Origin: Arsenophonus sp046530785
GTDB taxonomy: Bacteria; Pseudomonadota; Gammaproteobacteria; Enterobacterales; Enterobacteriaceae
NCBI GenBank assembly: GCA_046530785.1
Contig: JBHEQT010000039.1
Coordinates: 1 to 9,416 of the forward strand
Reading direction: 5' to 3'
DNA length: 9,416 nucleotides
The stretch's first letter is position 1. The number at the start of each line of letters is the position of its first letter. Both the position numbers and the translations under genes were made by a program. The notes beneath the pieces are model-generated. The model was not told the DNA's origin, searched no databases, and saw only the letters and a program-made list of their open reading frames with translations. This document shows, in pieces, positions 1 to 8,365 of the stretch.

Positions 1-22
1 ACCTTTCTTTATTAAGAAAGGT
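1..22. other. Perfect 9-bp hairpin at the window edge
   Basis: ACCTTTCTT and AAGAAAGGT form a perfect 9-bp stem around a TATT loop, with three G-C pairs. No T run follows on the plus strand, and the minus-strand flank lies outside the window. It may therefore be a terminator of a minus-strand unit, or a chance hairpin. A gene ending just left of the window could explain it, but this cannot be seen here. Confidence 0.3.
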
Positions 23-3000
23 AGCTAATAGATTGTAAAAAATGAATTTCAAAAATGCTATTTATAATAGCTTTATTTTATTAGTGGAAAATTTTCCTTA
101 TTATAATATATTTTAGAAAGAGTTTTAGTTTTACCTTTCGGAATTTAGATTTAAGAATAAATATAGACCGAAAATCAATTACGGTAATTAAAAAAAATAA
201 ATAACTGTAATAAGTAACGCATTAAATAATTTAAAAACCTACTCTTTTCTATTCATACCTCTCTGAAACAAAATATGATTGGATAATTCTAGTATTATAG
301 TGAATAAGTAATAAAATCGTTTGGTGAACGTATATTAAGAATATTTTTGTGTGCATTTTATCTAATATTTTTTTCAAAAGTTCCATATCTAATAATAATT
401 AATCTTATTCCTTAATATGATTGCAATAAATAGAAAAATATAATTTATTTCTTAATTATAAATATAATAATCTTTCACATTTTATTTCTATAATATCTAA
501 ATATAGAAATTTATATACAAATACAAAATTATACTTCTTAAGTATAAACCATCTAACATAAAAGATATGAAGATTGTATTCTAAAAACGCACAATCTTTA
601 TTAATATAATAGATTCTTCATTTAATTTGTCAATTAAGGGGATCAAGATAAAAGATATAAGTTGCAGACACAGGTATGAGATATCACTCAAATTATGAAT
701 TTTGATCCAATACATCGCTAAATTCTATTAACGGTAAAAGCGGTAGTAATTATTTTAAATTAATTAATATAAATTCCCAGCAAATAGATTTATAATCTTA
801 CTATAAATAGTAGTTTAGGATTATCTATAGAGGTTATTTGAAAAACTATTCCGATCTGATAATCAACCGAATTAGGCGTATTTTTAACATTAAGGTAATA
901 TTTTACTTAGAAAACTTGCATTGTATTGATGATAAATATGTACGAGATAATTAATTTAGTGTAAGATACAAAACTATAGAATTATATGTTATTTAAAATA
1001 TTAAATGAATCTTTTTCATATTAAATAAATAAATTTACTTCTTTGATTTAGTTTTGATATGGTAGTAGTTAATATTAATTCACCAATTATTATTAAAATT
1101 ATAATTATCGCAATTAATGCTATTTTTAGTATAGCTTTTAATGTAACTTGCGATTAGATCATATTTTCTTATAATTTCTAATTAAGAAATTTAATAAAAT
1201 AAAAATGAAATCTTCATTTTATTAAAGAGAAAAGAGTTTTACTATCCTAACTTTATCAAAAAACTGTTTTTTAGACAAAATTATACCTATATTAAGGTTT
1301 CGATTTGTGAACTGAATTATTTTTTCAGTATTATATAATATAATAAATATATTAAATTATTGGTAAAAATTATAAGAAATAATTTCTTAATTAAATATTT
1401 TTATAATTAATTATCAAAATATTTTTAATAATTAGTTGGATTTTTTCATTCAATATTTAAATTATAGAAGTGAAAATAACAATAAAGGGTAATTTACGAT
1501 CTAATTAATTTTTTCTATAAAGATTTTTAATCTTAAATTAAATGTTATTTAAATAATATTAGTTATTAAAAACAAAAAATTAAATAATCATTAATCTTTA
1601 ATAGCATTATTGATTTTATTAAATTCAGTTAATAACTCACCGATGAAAAGCATAAAAATACAATATTAACATTATATTTTATTAAATATAATTTATAATT
1701 ATACCATATAATAGTAAAGATATATTGTAAAATATATACCTTAATATTTAATGAAATTTAAACTTAATATTTTTAATCTGAAACACTATTTTTCTTTAAA
1801 AAATTTTAAAAATTTTTAGTTAATACATTTTCAAAATGATAAATTAATATTTTTTCATAATAAAAATATAATGATATATATTAATTTCTAGACTACCAAT
1901 TAAATTTAAGTTATATTCCATTATTTGTTAGCAGATACTTTACAAATTCAGTCCTATTTGATAGATTTCAAATATTGAGATCTTCCATACTATGAGATTT
2001 AGTTACCAAAAACTGTTAGATAGGATTATTAACTTTCAAAAATTAATGAATAAATCTCAAAAATCCATTACATATTTTAGAACAGATTTTATAAAATGAA
2101 TTACTAATAAATAGTAATAATCCGATTTTTAGAAATATTACAAATAAGAATAAATATTCCTAATCCATTTTTAGAAAAGAATGGGGAGAGAAAATAAAAT
2201 ATAACTTTTCCATCTATTACCATGAACTTGAGATAGTTATTACAAATAGAATCCCTCTTTCTAAGATTAGTAATTAAATTATATTTATACTATATACGCA
2301 CCCTTAATAAATACTCTATCCTCAAATAGAGATAAATGGAATAATTTCTCTTTACCTAAAATGTAGTACTAACTATAGAAGTGTGATATGGAATAAAAAA
2401 CTACTCATAGAACGAATATTAATTATACGGTATAGAAATTATAAGAGGAAATAGGAATCAGAAAATACTATTTATTCATTTGATTAATTGTTTTACGCAA
2501 ATGCATCTGAAAAGACATAATTTATAAATTTCATTATCTTTTAGCATTAAATATCACCTTGAGTTATGGAAAATAGATGTACATCTTATGTGATTATAAT
2601 TAGAAAAACATTACTTCTTTCTATCACAGATAAACTTTAACCACTTTTAAATTAAAATAGATCAGTACTTAACATAGTTATTTTTTGTATAATTTAATAT
2701 CTTTTGATCAAATTGGAAAAAATAAAAATTGAATTAATTTTTTATCGATAAATACTTACAAATAAAAAATTAAATTAGAATCCTTATGTTCATCCTCTCT
2801 ATTATACAATCTTTGGGAGAAATTAAGTACCTAAAATAATCATTAGAAATTTTTTCTTAAAAGAAATTGAAGAATATTATTATCAGGTTATAATTATTTA
2901 AATGAAAATTATGAAATACGGGATTTTATGTATTATCGATTATGAATTCTCTATTTTACCATCGTAATAATAGTATCAGTTTTTATAGGTGCATTTTCAA

Positions 3001-3654
3001 TGTCTTTGAACAATAGATTTACCAAGCAAAAATTGTGAAAATTCTTTATTTATTATAGGTCGATAACTTATGATCTTTTAGGAATCATAAAAAATCCATA
3101 AAATTATAAAAATAACATAGTTTTTATATCATTAACTATTATTAATAATTACCAAACGAAATAGCATAGAAAATAATTATTAAGATAAAAGAAATAAATT
3201 GGACGATAATATCAAACATATTATTTAAAATTTATTATCGATAAATCTATAAAATTTTAAAAATTGAAGCAAATATCAGAAATCATTATTTTCTATATAG
3301 ATGAAATAATTCAGTACTTTTGATCTTTATGAATTCATTTTATATTTGGTAATTTCATTTATTTGAACCTTTCAGAAATAAGAGTAACATTCAAAAGAAT
3401 TATGATCTAAAAGAAATCTCATCAATTTTAAAGAAAGAAATAAGATTTAATAGAAAATATAAGAAAATCCATCTAAATTTTTACAATTTATTTTGGATAT
3501 ATTATTTTAGTAGAAATAGAAATATTTCTTATATTTTAAAAATTAAAAAAAATAAAATACAAAAATCAATTTTATAACTATATAAAATTACTATACTCGA
3601 CATTTTGCTCAAAAACAATGTAAAATCAAATTACAACTTTTATTAATAAAAACC

Positions 3655-3682
3655 AACAACAAGTTCTGTTGTTACTTTTTTT
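3655..3682 (+). terminator. Rho-independent terminator, plus strand, with no surviving gene
   Basis: AACAACA (3655-3661) pairs with TGTTGTT (3667-3673) across the loop AGTTC. Two bases later comes an uninterrupted run of seven T (3676-3682). This has the shape of an intrinsic terminator for plus-strand transcription. No plus-strand gene precedes it. It could be a fossil of a lost gene, the end of a short RNA, or the leader attenuator of a lost gene starting near 3712. It also faces the end of alr, which is transcribed the other way. A TATACT box at 3592-3597 could start a transcript of about 80 nt ending here, but there is no good -35. Confidence 0.55.
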
Positions 3683-3697
3683 CATTCATTTTTTATT

Positions 3698-3744
3698 GGG
3701 AGTTTATCAGTATGAAAAAGAATTTTTTAATAACTAACAACTAA
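3698..3744 (+). other. SD-led 10-codon minigene, possible start of a dead gene
   Basis: GGGAG (3698-3702) lies nine bases before ATG (3712), which opens a reading frame MKKNFLITNN that stops with TAA at 3742-3744. A Shine-Dalgarno-like sequence followed by ATG AAA AAG resembles the start of a real gene. It sits 30 bp after a plus-strand terminator, as in genes with an attenuated leader. The frame stops at once and nothing recognisable continues in the other frames. It may be the 5' relic of a pseudogene or chance; I cannot assign a family. Confidence 0.2.
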
Positions 3745-3996
3745 TTATATAGCCATTCCATTGGAAAATAAAATGGAAAAAAAAATAATTGGTAATTAAT
3801 TAAACTTTGTTTCTATTATTAAGGATTAAAAATTTTGAAAAAATTAGCTTTACACTATCACGATAAGTATTTTTTCTAGAGTTTATTTAATTTTTTATGC
3901 AAATTTGTATTAAATTTATGGATGAAAAATAATTTAAAATTTCACTAATATCTATCCCATCATAGATTTAATATCTTATTAATAAGTAATAATAAA

Positions 3997-5082
3997 TTAT
4001 TTATCTAAGTATTCTATTACTACCCGTGAGGTTAACTTCGCTAATAATTCATAATTAGTAATACCAATATGTTTCGCCACTTCTTCAACAGGCAATAAAT
4101 CTCCCCATATAATTACTTCATCACCGACTTTATTGTTATTTTCAATTCCCAAATCTATTGAAATCATATCCATAGAAACTCTTCCAACAATAGGAACTTT
4201 TCTTCCATTTATCAGTACTGGTGTTCCTGAGGGAGTATTTCTGGGATAACCATCTCCATAACCAATCGAAACTACACCAAGATTGGTATCGTGATTACTA
4301 ACCCAAATCCCACCATAACCAACTGCCTCTCCGGCTTTATGTTGACGAATAGCAATTAGATTAGATTTAAGTGTCATTGCCGGTAAAAGACCAAAATCTT
4401 TTCCTTGTTTAGCTTCATACGGTGAAGAACCATACATCATAATACCAGGTCGTACCCAACCAAAATGTGACCCCTTCCATAGTAAAATGCCCGCGGATGC
4501 GGCGAGTGATTTTTCACCGGGTTTATCTTTTACAAAGGTACTAAAACAAGCCAATTGTTGATTGGTAGAAATCGAAAAACCTGGTTCATCTGCATGGCTA
4601 AAATGACTAATAATATTAATAGGTTTTTGAACATTTTGACTCGCCATTAAACGAACATAAAATATTGATGCCTCTTCAGGCCTGAATCCCAACCGATGCA
4701 TACCGGTATCAAGTTTCATCCAAACTTTTATTTGCTTATCTAATTTAATTTGTTCTAAAATTTTAACTTGCTCAATACACTGTACAACAACTTCAATGGT
4801 ATATTTGTTAATAATAACTAATTCATCTAAATCAAAAAACCCTTCTAATAATAGAATGGGTTTGCTTATTCCGTTTTCACGTAATGCTATTGCTTCGCTA
4901 ATACGAGCAACCCCAAAACTGTCAGCAAAATCTTTAACTGTATTTGTTGTTTCTAATAAACCATGACCATAAGCATTAGCTTTAACGATAGCAATTATAC
5001 GACTATGAGTTGCAATTTCCCGAACTCGTTGTAAATTATGACGTAAAGTATGGCGGTAAATAACAGCGGTTACCCCCTTCAT
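3997..5082 (-). CDS. alr: Alanine racemase (biosynthetic, PLP-dependent)
   Basis: Alr interconverts L- and D-alanine in the cytoplasm, supplying D-alanine for the D-Ala-D-Ala end of peptidoglycan precursors. The 361-residue product has the usual length. The N-terminal TIM barrel carries the PLP lysine K34 in AIVKANAYGHG. Further family motifs are LDTGMHRLGF (about 124-133), the RPGIMMYG phosphate/PLP region (211-218), the second catalytic base Y256 in VGYGG, SIGYGDGYPR (272-281) and the MDM motif (304-306) in the C-terminal beta domain. No key residue is missing. The ATG at 5080-5082 is supported by AAGGAG six bases upstream. It lies 30 bp after dnaB on the same strand, as in E. coli, so co-transcription is likely. 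I assign alr rather than the catabolic paralogue dadX from this context. It implies the bacterium still builds a cell wall. No strong terminator follows; only a 6-bp hairpin (3950-3967) and a 12-bp palindrome (3975-3986) lie downstream. Confidence 0.96.
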   Translation of the reverse strand: MKGVTAVIYRHTLRHNLQRVREIATHSRIIAIVKANAYGHGLLETTNTVKDFADSFGVARISEAIALRENGISKPILLLEGFFDLDELVIINKYTIEVVVQCIEQVKILEQIKLDKQIKVWMKLDTGMHRLGFRPEEASIFYVRLMASQNVQKPINIISHFSHADEPGFSISTNQQLACFSTFVKDKPGEKSLAASAGILLWKGSHFGWVRPGIMMYGSSPYEAKQGKDFGLLPAMTLKSNLIAIRQHKAGEAVGYGGIWVSNHDTNLGVVSIGYGDGYPRNTPSGTPVLINGRKVPIVGRVSMDMISIDLGIENNNKVGDEVIIWGDLLPVEEVAKHIGITNYELLAKLTSRVVIEYLDK

Positions 5083-5088
5083 TTTACT

Positions 5089-5094
5089 CTCCTT
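5089..5094 (-). promoter_or_regulatory. alr ribosome binding site
   Basis: The minus strand reads AAGGAG six bases before the alr ATG. This is the strongest Shine-Dalgarno sequence next to any of the three genes, and it fixes the alr start. It lies in the 30-bp dnaB-alr spacer, which leaves little room for a separate promoter. Confidence 0.8.
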
Positions 5095-5112
5095 ATTAAA
5101 ATTAATGATATA

Positions 5113-6522
5113 TTATTCGTTATGGTAGATTGTCCCCGAATAGTTGTCAAAACGTGACCACTTTCCATTAAAAGCGAGACGTATTGTTCCAATTGGGCCA
5201 TTACGATGCTTACCAATGATAATTTCTGCTATACCTTTAAGGTTTGAGTTATCGTTGTAAACCTCATCTCGATATATAAACATAATTAAATCAGCATCCT
5301 GTTCAATGGAACCGGATTCCCGTAAATCTGAATTTACTGGTTTTTTATCCAATCTTTGTTCCAAGCTACGATTAAGTTGTGACAGTGCAATCACTGGAAC
5401 TTCTAATTCTTTTGCTAATGATTTAAGAGAACGGGAGATTTCGGCAATTTCAAGTGTACGATTATCAGGCATAGAAGGAACGCGCATAAGTTGAAGATAA
5501 TCAATCATAATCAAACTTAAACCACCATACTCACGGTAGACTCGACGAGCACGTGAACGAACTTCTGCTGGCGTTAATCCTGCAGAGTCATCAATATATA
5601 TATTTCTTTTTTCCATCAAGATCCCCATTGTATTGGAAATACGAGCCCAATCTTCATCATCAAGTTGACCAGTACGAATACGTGTTTGATCAACACGCGA
5701 TAATGAAGCTAACATACGGATCATAATTTGATTAGCAGGCATTTCCAAACTAAATATCAAAACTGGTTTTTTTTCTGTCATTGCCGCATTTTCACATAAA
5801 TTCATTGCAAAAGTAGTTTTACCCATTGAAGGACGAGCTCCAACAATAATCAGATCAGAATTTTGTAATCCTGCTGTTTTTCTATCTAAATCTTGATATC
5901 CGGTGGATACTCCTGTTACACCATCATGAGGATTCTGATAGAGCTTTTCAATCTTTTCCACTGTTTCCGATAAAATTTCTTCAATCCCTTTTGGTCCATA
6001 ATCTTTATTAGCTCGAATTTCTGCAATTTGAAAAACGCGTGATTCAGCTAAATCTAATAACTCTTCGCTAGTTCTACCTTGAGGATCATAACCAGCATCA
6101 GCGATTTCATTTGCTACCGAAATCATGTCACGAACAACGGCACGTTCGCGTACAATATTAGCGTAAGCGTTAATATTAGCAGCACTTGGGGTATTTTTAG
6201 CTAATTCTGCTAAATAAGCAAAACCTCCGACATTATCTAATTCTCCTTGTTGCTCTAACGATTCAGATAAAGTAATTAAATCAATAGGTCTTCTTTTCTC
6301 AAAAAGACGTTGCATTTCAGAAAAAATAGTACGATGTGTCCGAATAAAAAAATCTGCGATGGTTACTCGTTCTGAGACATGATCCCAACGATCATTATCC
6401 AACATTAATCCACCAAGTACAGATTGCTCAGCTTCTACGGAGTGAGGTGGCATTTTTATTCCCTCTATCTGAGGGTCTTTTTTAGCAATAAAAACGGTTT
6501 CTTCGGAATACTTTTTCGGCAT
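5113..6522 (-). CDS. dnaB: Replicative DNA helicase DnaB
   Basis: DnaB is the hexameric ATPase that unwinds DNA ahead of the replication fork and recruits DnaG primase. The 469-residue product is almost the length of the E. coli protein (471) and matches it throughout as far as I recall that sequence. The N-terminal domain (about 22-130) begins with PPHSVEAEQSVLGGLM, and a linker follows. The RecA-like domain carries Walker A GARPSMGKTT (228-237, K235), the catalytic glutamate E260 in FSLEM, Walker B LIMIDYLQL (337-345, D341) and the arginine finger R440 in GKHRNGP. No intein interrupts it, although DnaB is a common intein host. Codon use is AT-shifted but the protein is well conserved, which indicates strong purifying selection. 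The start at 6520-6522 fits the family N-terminus. Its upstream SD is weak (AGGTAAAG). A run of eight A in the sense strand (T at 5767-5774) encodes K251-K252. alr follows 30 bp downstream. Confidence 0.98.
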   Translation of the reverse strand: MPKKYSEETVFIAKKDPQIEGIKMPPHSVEAEQSVLGGLMLDNDRWDHVSERVTIADFFIRTHRTIFSEMQRLFEKRRPIDLITLSESLEQQGELDNVGGFAYLAELAKNTPSAANINAYANIVRERAVVRDMISVANEIADAGYDPQGRTSEELLDLAESRVFQIAEIRANKDYGPKGIEEILSETVEKIEKLYQNPHDGVTGVSTGYQDLDRKTAGLQNSDLIIVGARPSMGKTTFAMNLCENAAMTEKKPVLIFSLEMPANQIMIRMLASLSRVDQTRIRTGQLDDEDWARISNTMGILMEKRNIYIDDSAGLTPAEVRSRARRVYREYGGLSLIMIDYLQLMRVPSMPDNRTLEIAEISRSLKSLAKELEVPVIALSQLNRSLEQRLDKKPVNSDLRESGSIEQDADLIMFIYRDEVYNDNSNLKGIAEIIIGKHRNGPIGTIRLAFNGKWSRFDNYSGTIYHNE

Positions 6523-6530
6523 AGTGTTTT

Positions 6531-6567
6531 CTTTACCTATTAATCAATAGACTCTTTTATTAAAGAG
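6531..6567 (-). promoter_or_regulatory. dnaB leader: two tandem hairpins touching the SD
   Basis: On the minus strand CTCTTT/AAAGAG (6552-6567, 4-nt loop) is followed after one base by CTATT/AATAG (6537-6550, loop GATT). The last paired bases overlap the only Shine-Dalgarno-like sequence, AGGTAAAG (6531-6538), eight bases before the ATG. The adjacent stems could stack and partly mask the SD. The SD is weak and its AGG core lies 13 bases from the start. A role in limiting DnaB translation is inference. The stems are short and AT-rich. Confidence 0.3.
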
Positions 6568-6596
6568 CTCTCTATATTTACTGCTATTCTCTGGAA

Positions 6597-6623
6597 ATTT
6601 TATTATTTAGTATGATTTGTTAA
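6597..6623 (-). promoter_or_regulatory. Possible dnaB promoter
   Basis: The minus strand has TTAACA (6618-6623) and TAAAAT (6597-6602), separated by 15 bp and lying 75-100 bp before the dnaB start. Each box resembles the sigma-70 consensus, but the spacer is two bases short. Such matches are common in DNA this AT-rich, so this is only a candidate. A promoter somewhere in this gap is expected, because the dusA terminator palindrome precedes it. Confidence 0.22.
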
Positions 6624-7223
6624 GTATTAACTATAGTTAACTATTTTCTTTTACATAAAATCTTAAAAAGATTACAATATTATTTAAATAAATATAATAA
6701 GGTATTATCAACAAATCTGAACTTTTTCCATAAAATTGCAATTATTGGTAATTTTCTACAGTTAGAAAAATAATTAACAAACAAAATTTTTTAGATTTTT
6801 ATTTATAATAATTTATACAAAAAATTAATTCCTTAATAGAAAATCTATACCAATAGATAGAATTTAATTGATGTGAATAAATAATTTATTAAAAATAAAT
6901 ATGTTTATTAATCATAATTTATGGAATAATTTCTTTTTCTAGTAATGAATTTCAACCTATTTGTCATTACATACAATAAGAAATTTAAACAGATGGGGGA
7001 ATTCCTAGCAAAATTTAGTAAAACTCTTAATAATAAAAACAATTTCAGAAATTGATTAATATCATTATGTAATAAAATACAAAATAGTTTAAAAAACTTA
7101 GAAAAAAATAAAAATAAAATAAAAAAATTGACTTTTCGTTATTTAAATATTTTATATATGAATAAATTTTAATCTCTTTTTAGTTCTATTTAATTAAAGC
7201 TAACAACGTGAGATATTTATATA

Positions 7224-7249
7224 AAATAACTAAATTAATTTAGTTATTT
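7224..7249 (-). terminator. dusA terminator: 26-bp perfect palindrome over the stop codon
   Basis: Thirteen bases (AAATAACTAAATT) are followed directly by their exact reverse complement, making this the longest perfect palindrome I found in the window. It includes the dusA TAA stop (7244-7246) and the last lysine codon. The minus-strand transcript would form a stem of about 10-11 pairs around a TTAA loop, with a U-rich 3' arm running into TATATAAAT. It has only one G-C pair, so it is weaker than a textbook terminator. Its placement exactly at the gene end favours a real terminator, and being symmetric it might work in both directions. Confidence 0.5.
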
Positions 7250-8263
7250 ATCCGTAATAAACTCAAGTGCCTTCTTAATCACGCTTATATTAGCACCTTT
7301 TTTATGAACATTTTTACTTAAATAGCGGCGCCATTGGCGAGCACCAGGAACACCTTGAAATATCCCTAACATATGACGAGAAATATGATCTAAATGTGTT
7401 CCTTTTTTTAACTCTCGTTCAATATAAGGATACATTTCTTGTACTGCTATAATTGGATTAATAATTAAGCTATTTTGGTCAAAAAATTCAAAATCAACTT
7501 GAGCTAATAATGTAGGATTTTGATAAGCTTCTCTTCCTATCATAACACCATCAAAATATTTTAAATGTTCCTTAGCCTCATCAATACTTTTAATGCCACC
7601 ATTAATCACAATAGTTAACTGAAGAAAATCTTTTTTTAATTGATAGACTCGTGAATATTCTAAAGGTGGTATTTTCCGATTTTCTTTTGGAGTTAAACCT
7701 GATAACAAAGCTTTTCGAGCGTGAATTATAAATAAGTTACATTGACTATTTGTCACAATTTTATCAATAAAATCTCTTAAAAAAAGATAACTATCGTCAT
7801 CATCAACACCTATTCGTGTTTTCACTGTTATTGGGATTTTAGAAGCATCTTGCATTGCTTTTATGCAATCCGCTACTAATGGACCTTCACGCATCAGACA
7901 AGCACCAAAACGAGCATTTTGAACTCGATCTGATGGACAACCAATATTTAAATTAAGTTCATCATAACCACTTTTCTTAGCTATTTTTGCACAATCAGCC
8001 AAGATCGCAGGATCATTTCCACCTAATTGTAAAACAAGTGGATGTTCCTCTTCATTATAACTCAGATAATCATTTTTACCATAAAGAATAGCTCCAGTTG
8101 TTACCATTTCTGTATAAAGCAACGTTTTCTTAGTCAATAAACGATGAAAATATCGGCAATGACGATCTGTCCAATCAAGCATTGGTGCCACACTAAAACG
8201 ATGGTTTTCATGATATCCTTTTGTAGATTCCGTTAATTTTATATCAGTTATTTTATCGTACAT
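7244..8263 (-). CDS. dusA: tRNA-dihydrouridine(20/20a) synthase DusA
   Basis: DusA uses FMN and NADPH to reduce uridines 20 and 20a in the D-loop of tRNAs to dihydrouridine. The 339-residue product matches the E. coli protein closely along its length. RFSVAPMLDWTDRHCRYF (22-39) opens the TIM barrel. The catalytic cysteine is C109 in NIGCPSDRVQ, followed by FGACLM (119-124). FMN-binding elements are K148 in TVKTRIG, H181 in IIHARKA, NGGI (221-224) and GREAY (243-247). The C-terminal helical tRNA-binding domain includes ISRHMLGIFQGVPGARQWRR (294-313). The family-specific sequence and the dnaB neighbourhood point to DusA, not DusB or DusC. The first 20 residues differ from E. coli, as is usual for this gene. 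An in-frame TAA two codons upstream (8267-8269) limits the N-terminus to this ATG. The SD is weak (AAGAG). No catalytic residue is lost. Confidence 0.96.
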   Translation of the reverse strand: MYDKITDIKLTESTKGYHENHRFSVAPMLDWTDRHCRYFHRLLTKKTLLYTEMVTTGAILYGKNDYLSYNEEEHPLVLQLGGNDPAILADCAKIAKKSGYDELNLNIGCPSDRVQNARFGACLMREGPLVADCIKAMQDASKIPITVKTRIGVDDDDSYLFLRDFIDKIVTNSQCNLFIIHARKALLSGLTPKENRKIPPLEYSRVYQLKKDFLQLTIVINGGIKSIDEAKEHLKYFDGVMIGREAYQNPTLLAQVDFEFFDQNSLIINPIIAVQEMYPYIERELKKGTHLDHISRHMLGIFQGVPGARQWRRYLSKNVHKKGANISVIKKALEFITDK

Positions 8264-8266
8264 TTT

Positions 8267-8305
8267 TTACTCTTTTAGGATATATTTTATGATTAACACA
8301 TCCAT
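8267..8305 (-). promoter_or_regulatory. dusA leader: in-frame 12-codon uORF between repeated 11-mers
   Basis: An ATG at 8303-8305 opens a 12-codon frame (MDVLIIKYILKE) that stops with TAA at 8267-8269, in frame with dusA and one codon before its ATG. The plus-strand 11-mer TCTTTTAGGAT occurs at 8271-8281, just before the dusA start, and again at 8318-8328, just before the uORF start. The weak SD-start region therefore looks duplicated. This could be translational coupling, an old start lost to a nonsense change, or chance. The uORF shows no coding signature beyond being open. Confidence 0.25.
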
Positions 8306-8343
8306 TATTATCTCTAATCTTTTAGGATGCGATAAAATAAAAA

Positions 8344-8365
8344 ATTATAATAAACTTATTATAAT
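8344..8365. promoter_or_regulatory. Inverted repeat with TATAAT boxes, possible dusA promoter
   Basis: ATTATAATAA and its exact reverse complement TTATTATAAT flank an AC centre, giving a TATAAT match twice on each strand, 80-100 bp upstream of dusA. On the minus strand TTGAAG (8372-8377) is the nearest -35-like hexamer, but its spacing to either box is wrong (8 and 22 bp). Promoter activity is plausible from position, yet weakly supported. Confidence 0.3.

Larger units (their letters stand above)
1..3996. other. Gene desert downstream of alr (former tyrB side)
   Basis: These 4 kb are very AT-rich and dense in stop codons in all frames, and I recognise no protein or RNA gene in them. In E. 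coli tyrB (tyrosine aminotransferase) follows alr on the same strand, so its decayed copy is expected here, read on the minus strand. I could not match any TyrB motif. The region holds small hairpins: 570-598 (8-bp stem AAGATTGT/ACAATCTT), 1202-1220 (8-bp, AAAATGAA/TTCATTTT), 1373-1389 (8-bp around one base), 2165-2184 (8 pairs including one wobble) and 3068-3090 (7-bp, TTATGAT/ATCATAA). Most are expected by chance at this composition. The one convincing signal is the plus-strand terminator at 3655-3682. No IS, tRNA, DnaA-box cluster or repeat array was seen. Confidence 0.7.
6523..7243. other. dnaB-dusA gap, former pspG/qorA site
   Basis: This 721-bp stretch has no reading frame of note and no recognisable relic. 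In E. coli pspG and the divergently read qorA (quinone oxidoreductase) lie between dusA and dnaB. Their loss by decay is the simplest explanation, but I could not align any QorA or PspG motif. The right end holds the dusA terminator palindrome and the left end holds the dnaB leader. A small hairpin at 6843-6858 (ATCTAT/ATAGAT) is unremarkable. The patch around 6991-7015 is less AT-rich, but encodes only a 20-codon open frame (ATG at 6993) without a good SD. Confidence 0.65.

Noticed and set aside
640..709. tRNA-like outline: GGATCAA and TTGATCC 55 bases apart, followed by A
   Set aside because: The acceptor-like stem fits, but there is no T-arm with GTTC, no D-loop GG and no anticodon stem. 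A 7-bp match at this distance is common by chance.
1198..1223. Minus-strand hairpin AAAATGAA/TTCATTTT with a T-rich tail
   Set aside because: It has only one G-C pair and an interrupted T tract, and no gene ends there. Several such hairpins are expected in 4 kb of this composition.
2741..2752. TTTATCGATAAA palindrome, with a related TTATCGATAA at 3235-3244
   Set aside because: Considered as binding sites or origin elements, but there is no cluster, no DnaA box (TTATCCACA) and no adjacent gene.
3619..3635. TyrR-box-like TGTAAA ... ATTACA near the expected tyrB position
   Set aside because: The spacing is one base short of the TGTAAA-N6-TTTACA consensus and no tyrB gene remains. A second half-match near 3855 (minus strand) lacks the essential C.
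3950..3986. Possible alr terminator (6-bp hairpin plus 12-bp palindrome)
   Set aside because: Neither stem is followed by a T run on the minus strand and both are short, so I do not annotate a terminator for alr.
5306..5494. 62-codon plus-strand open frame
   Set aside because: It lies wholly inside dnaB on the opposite strand, resembles no protein I know, and dnaB is certain.
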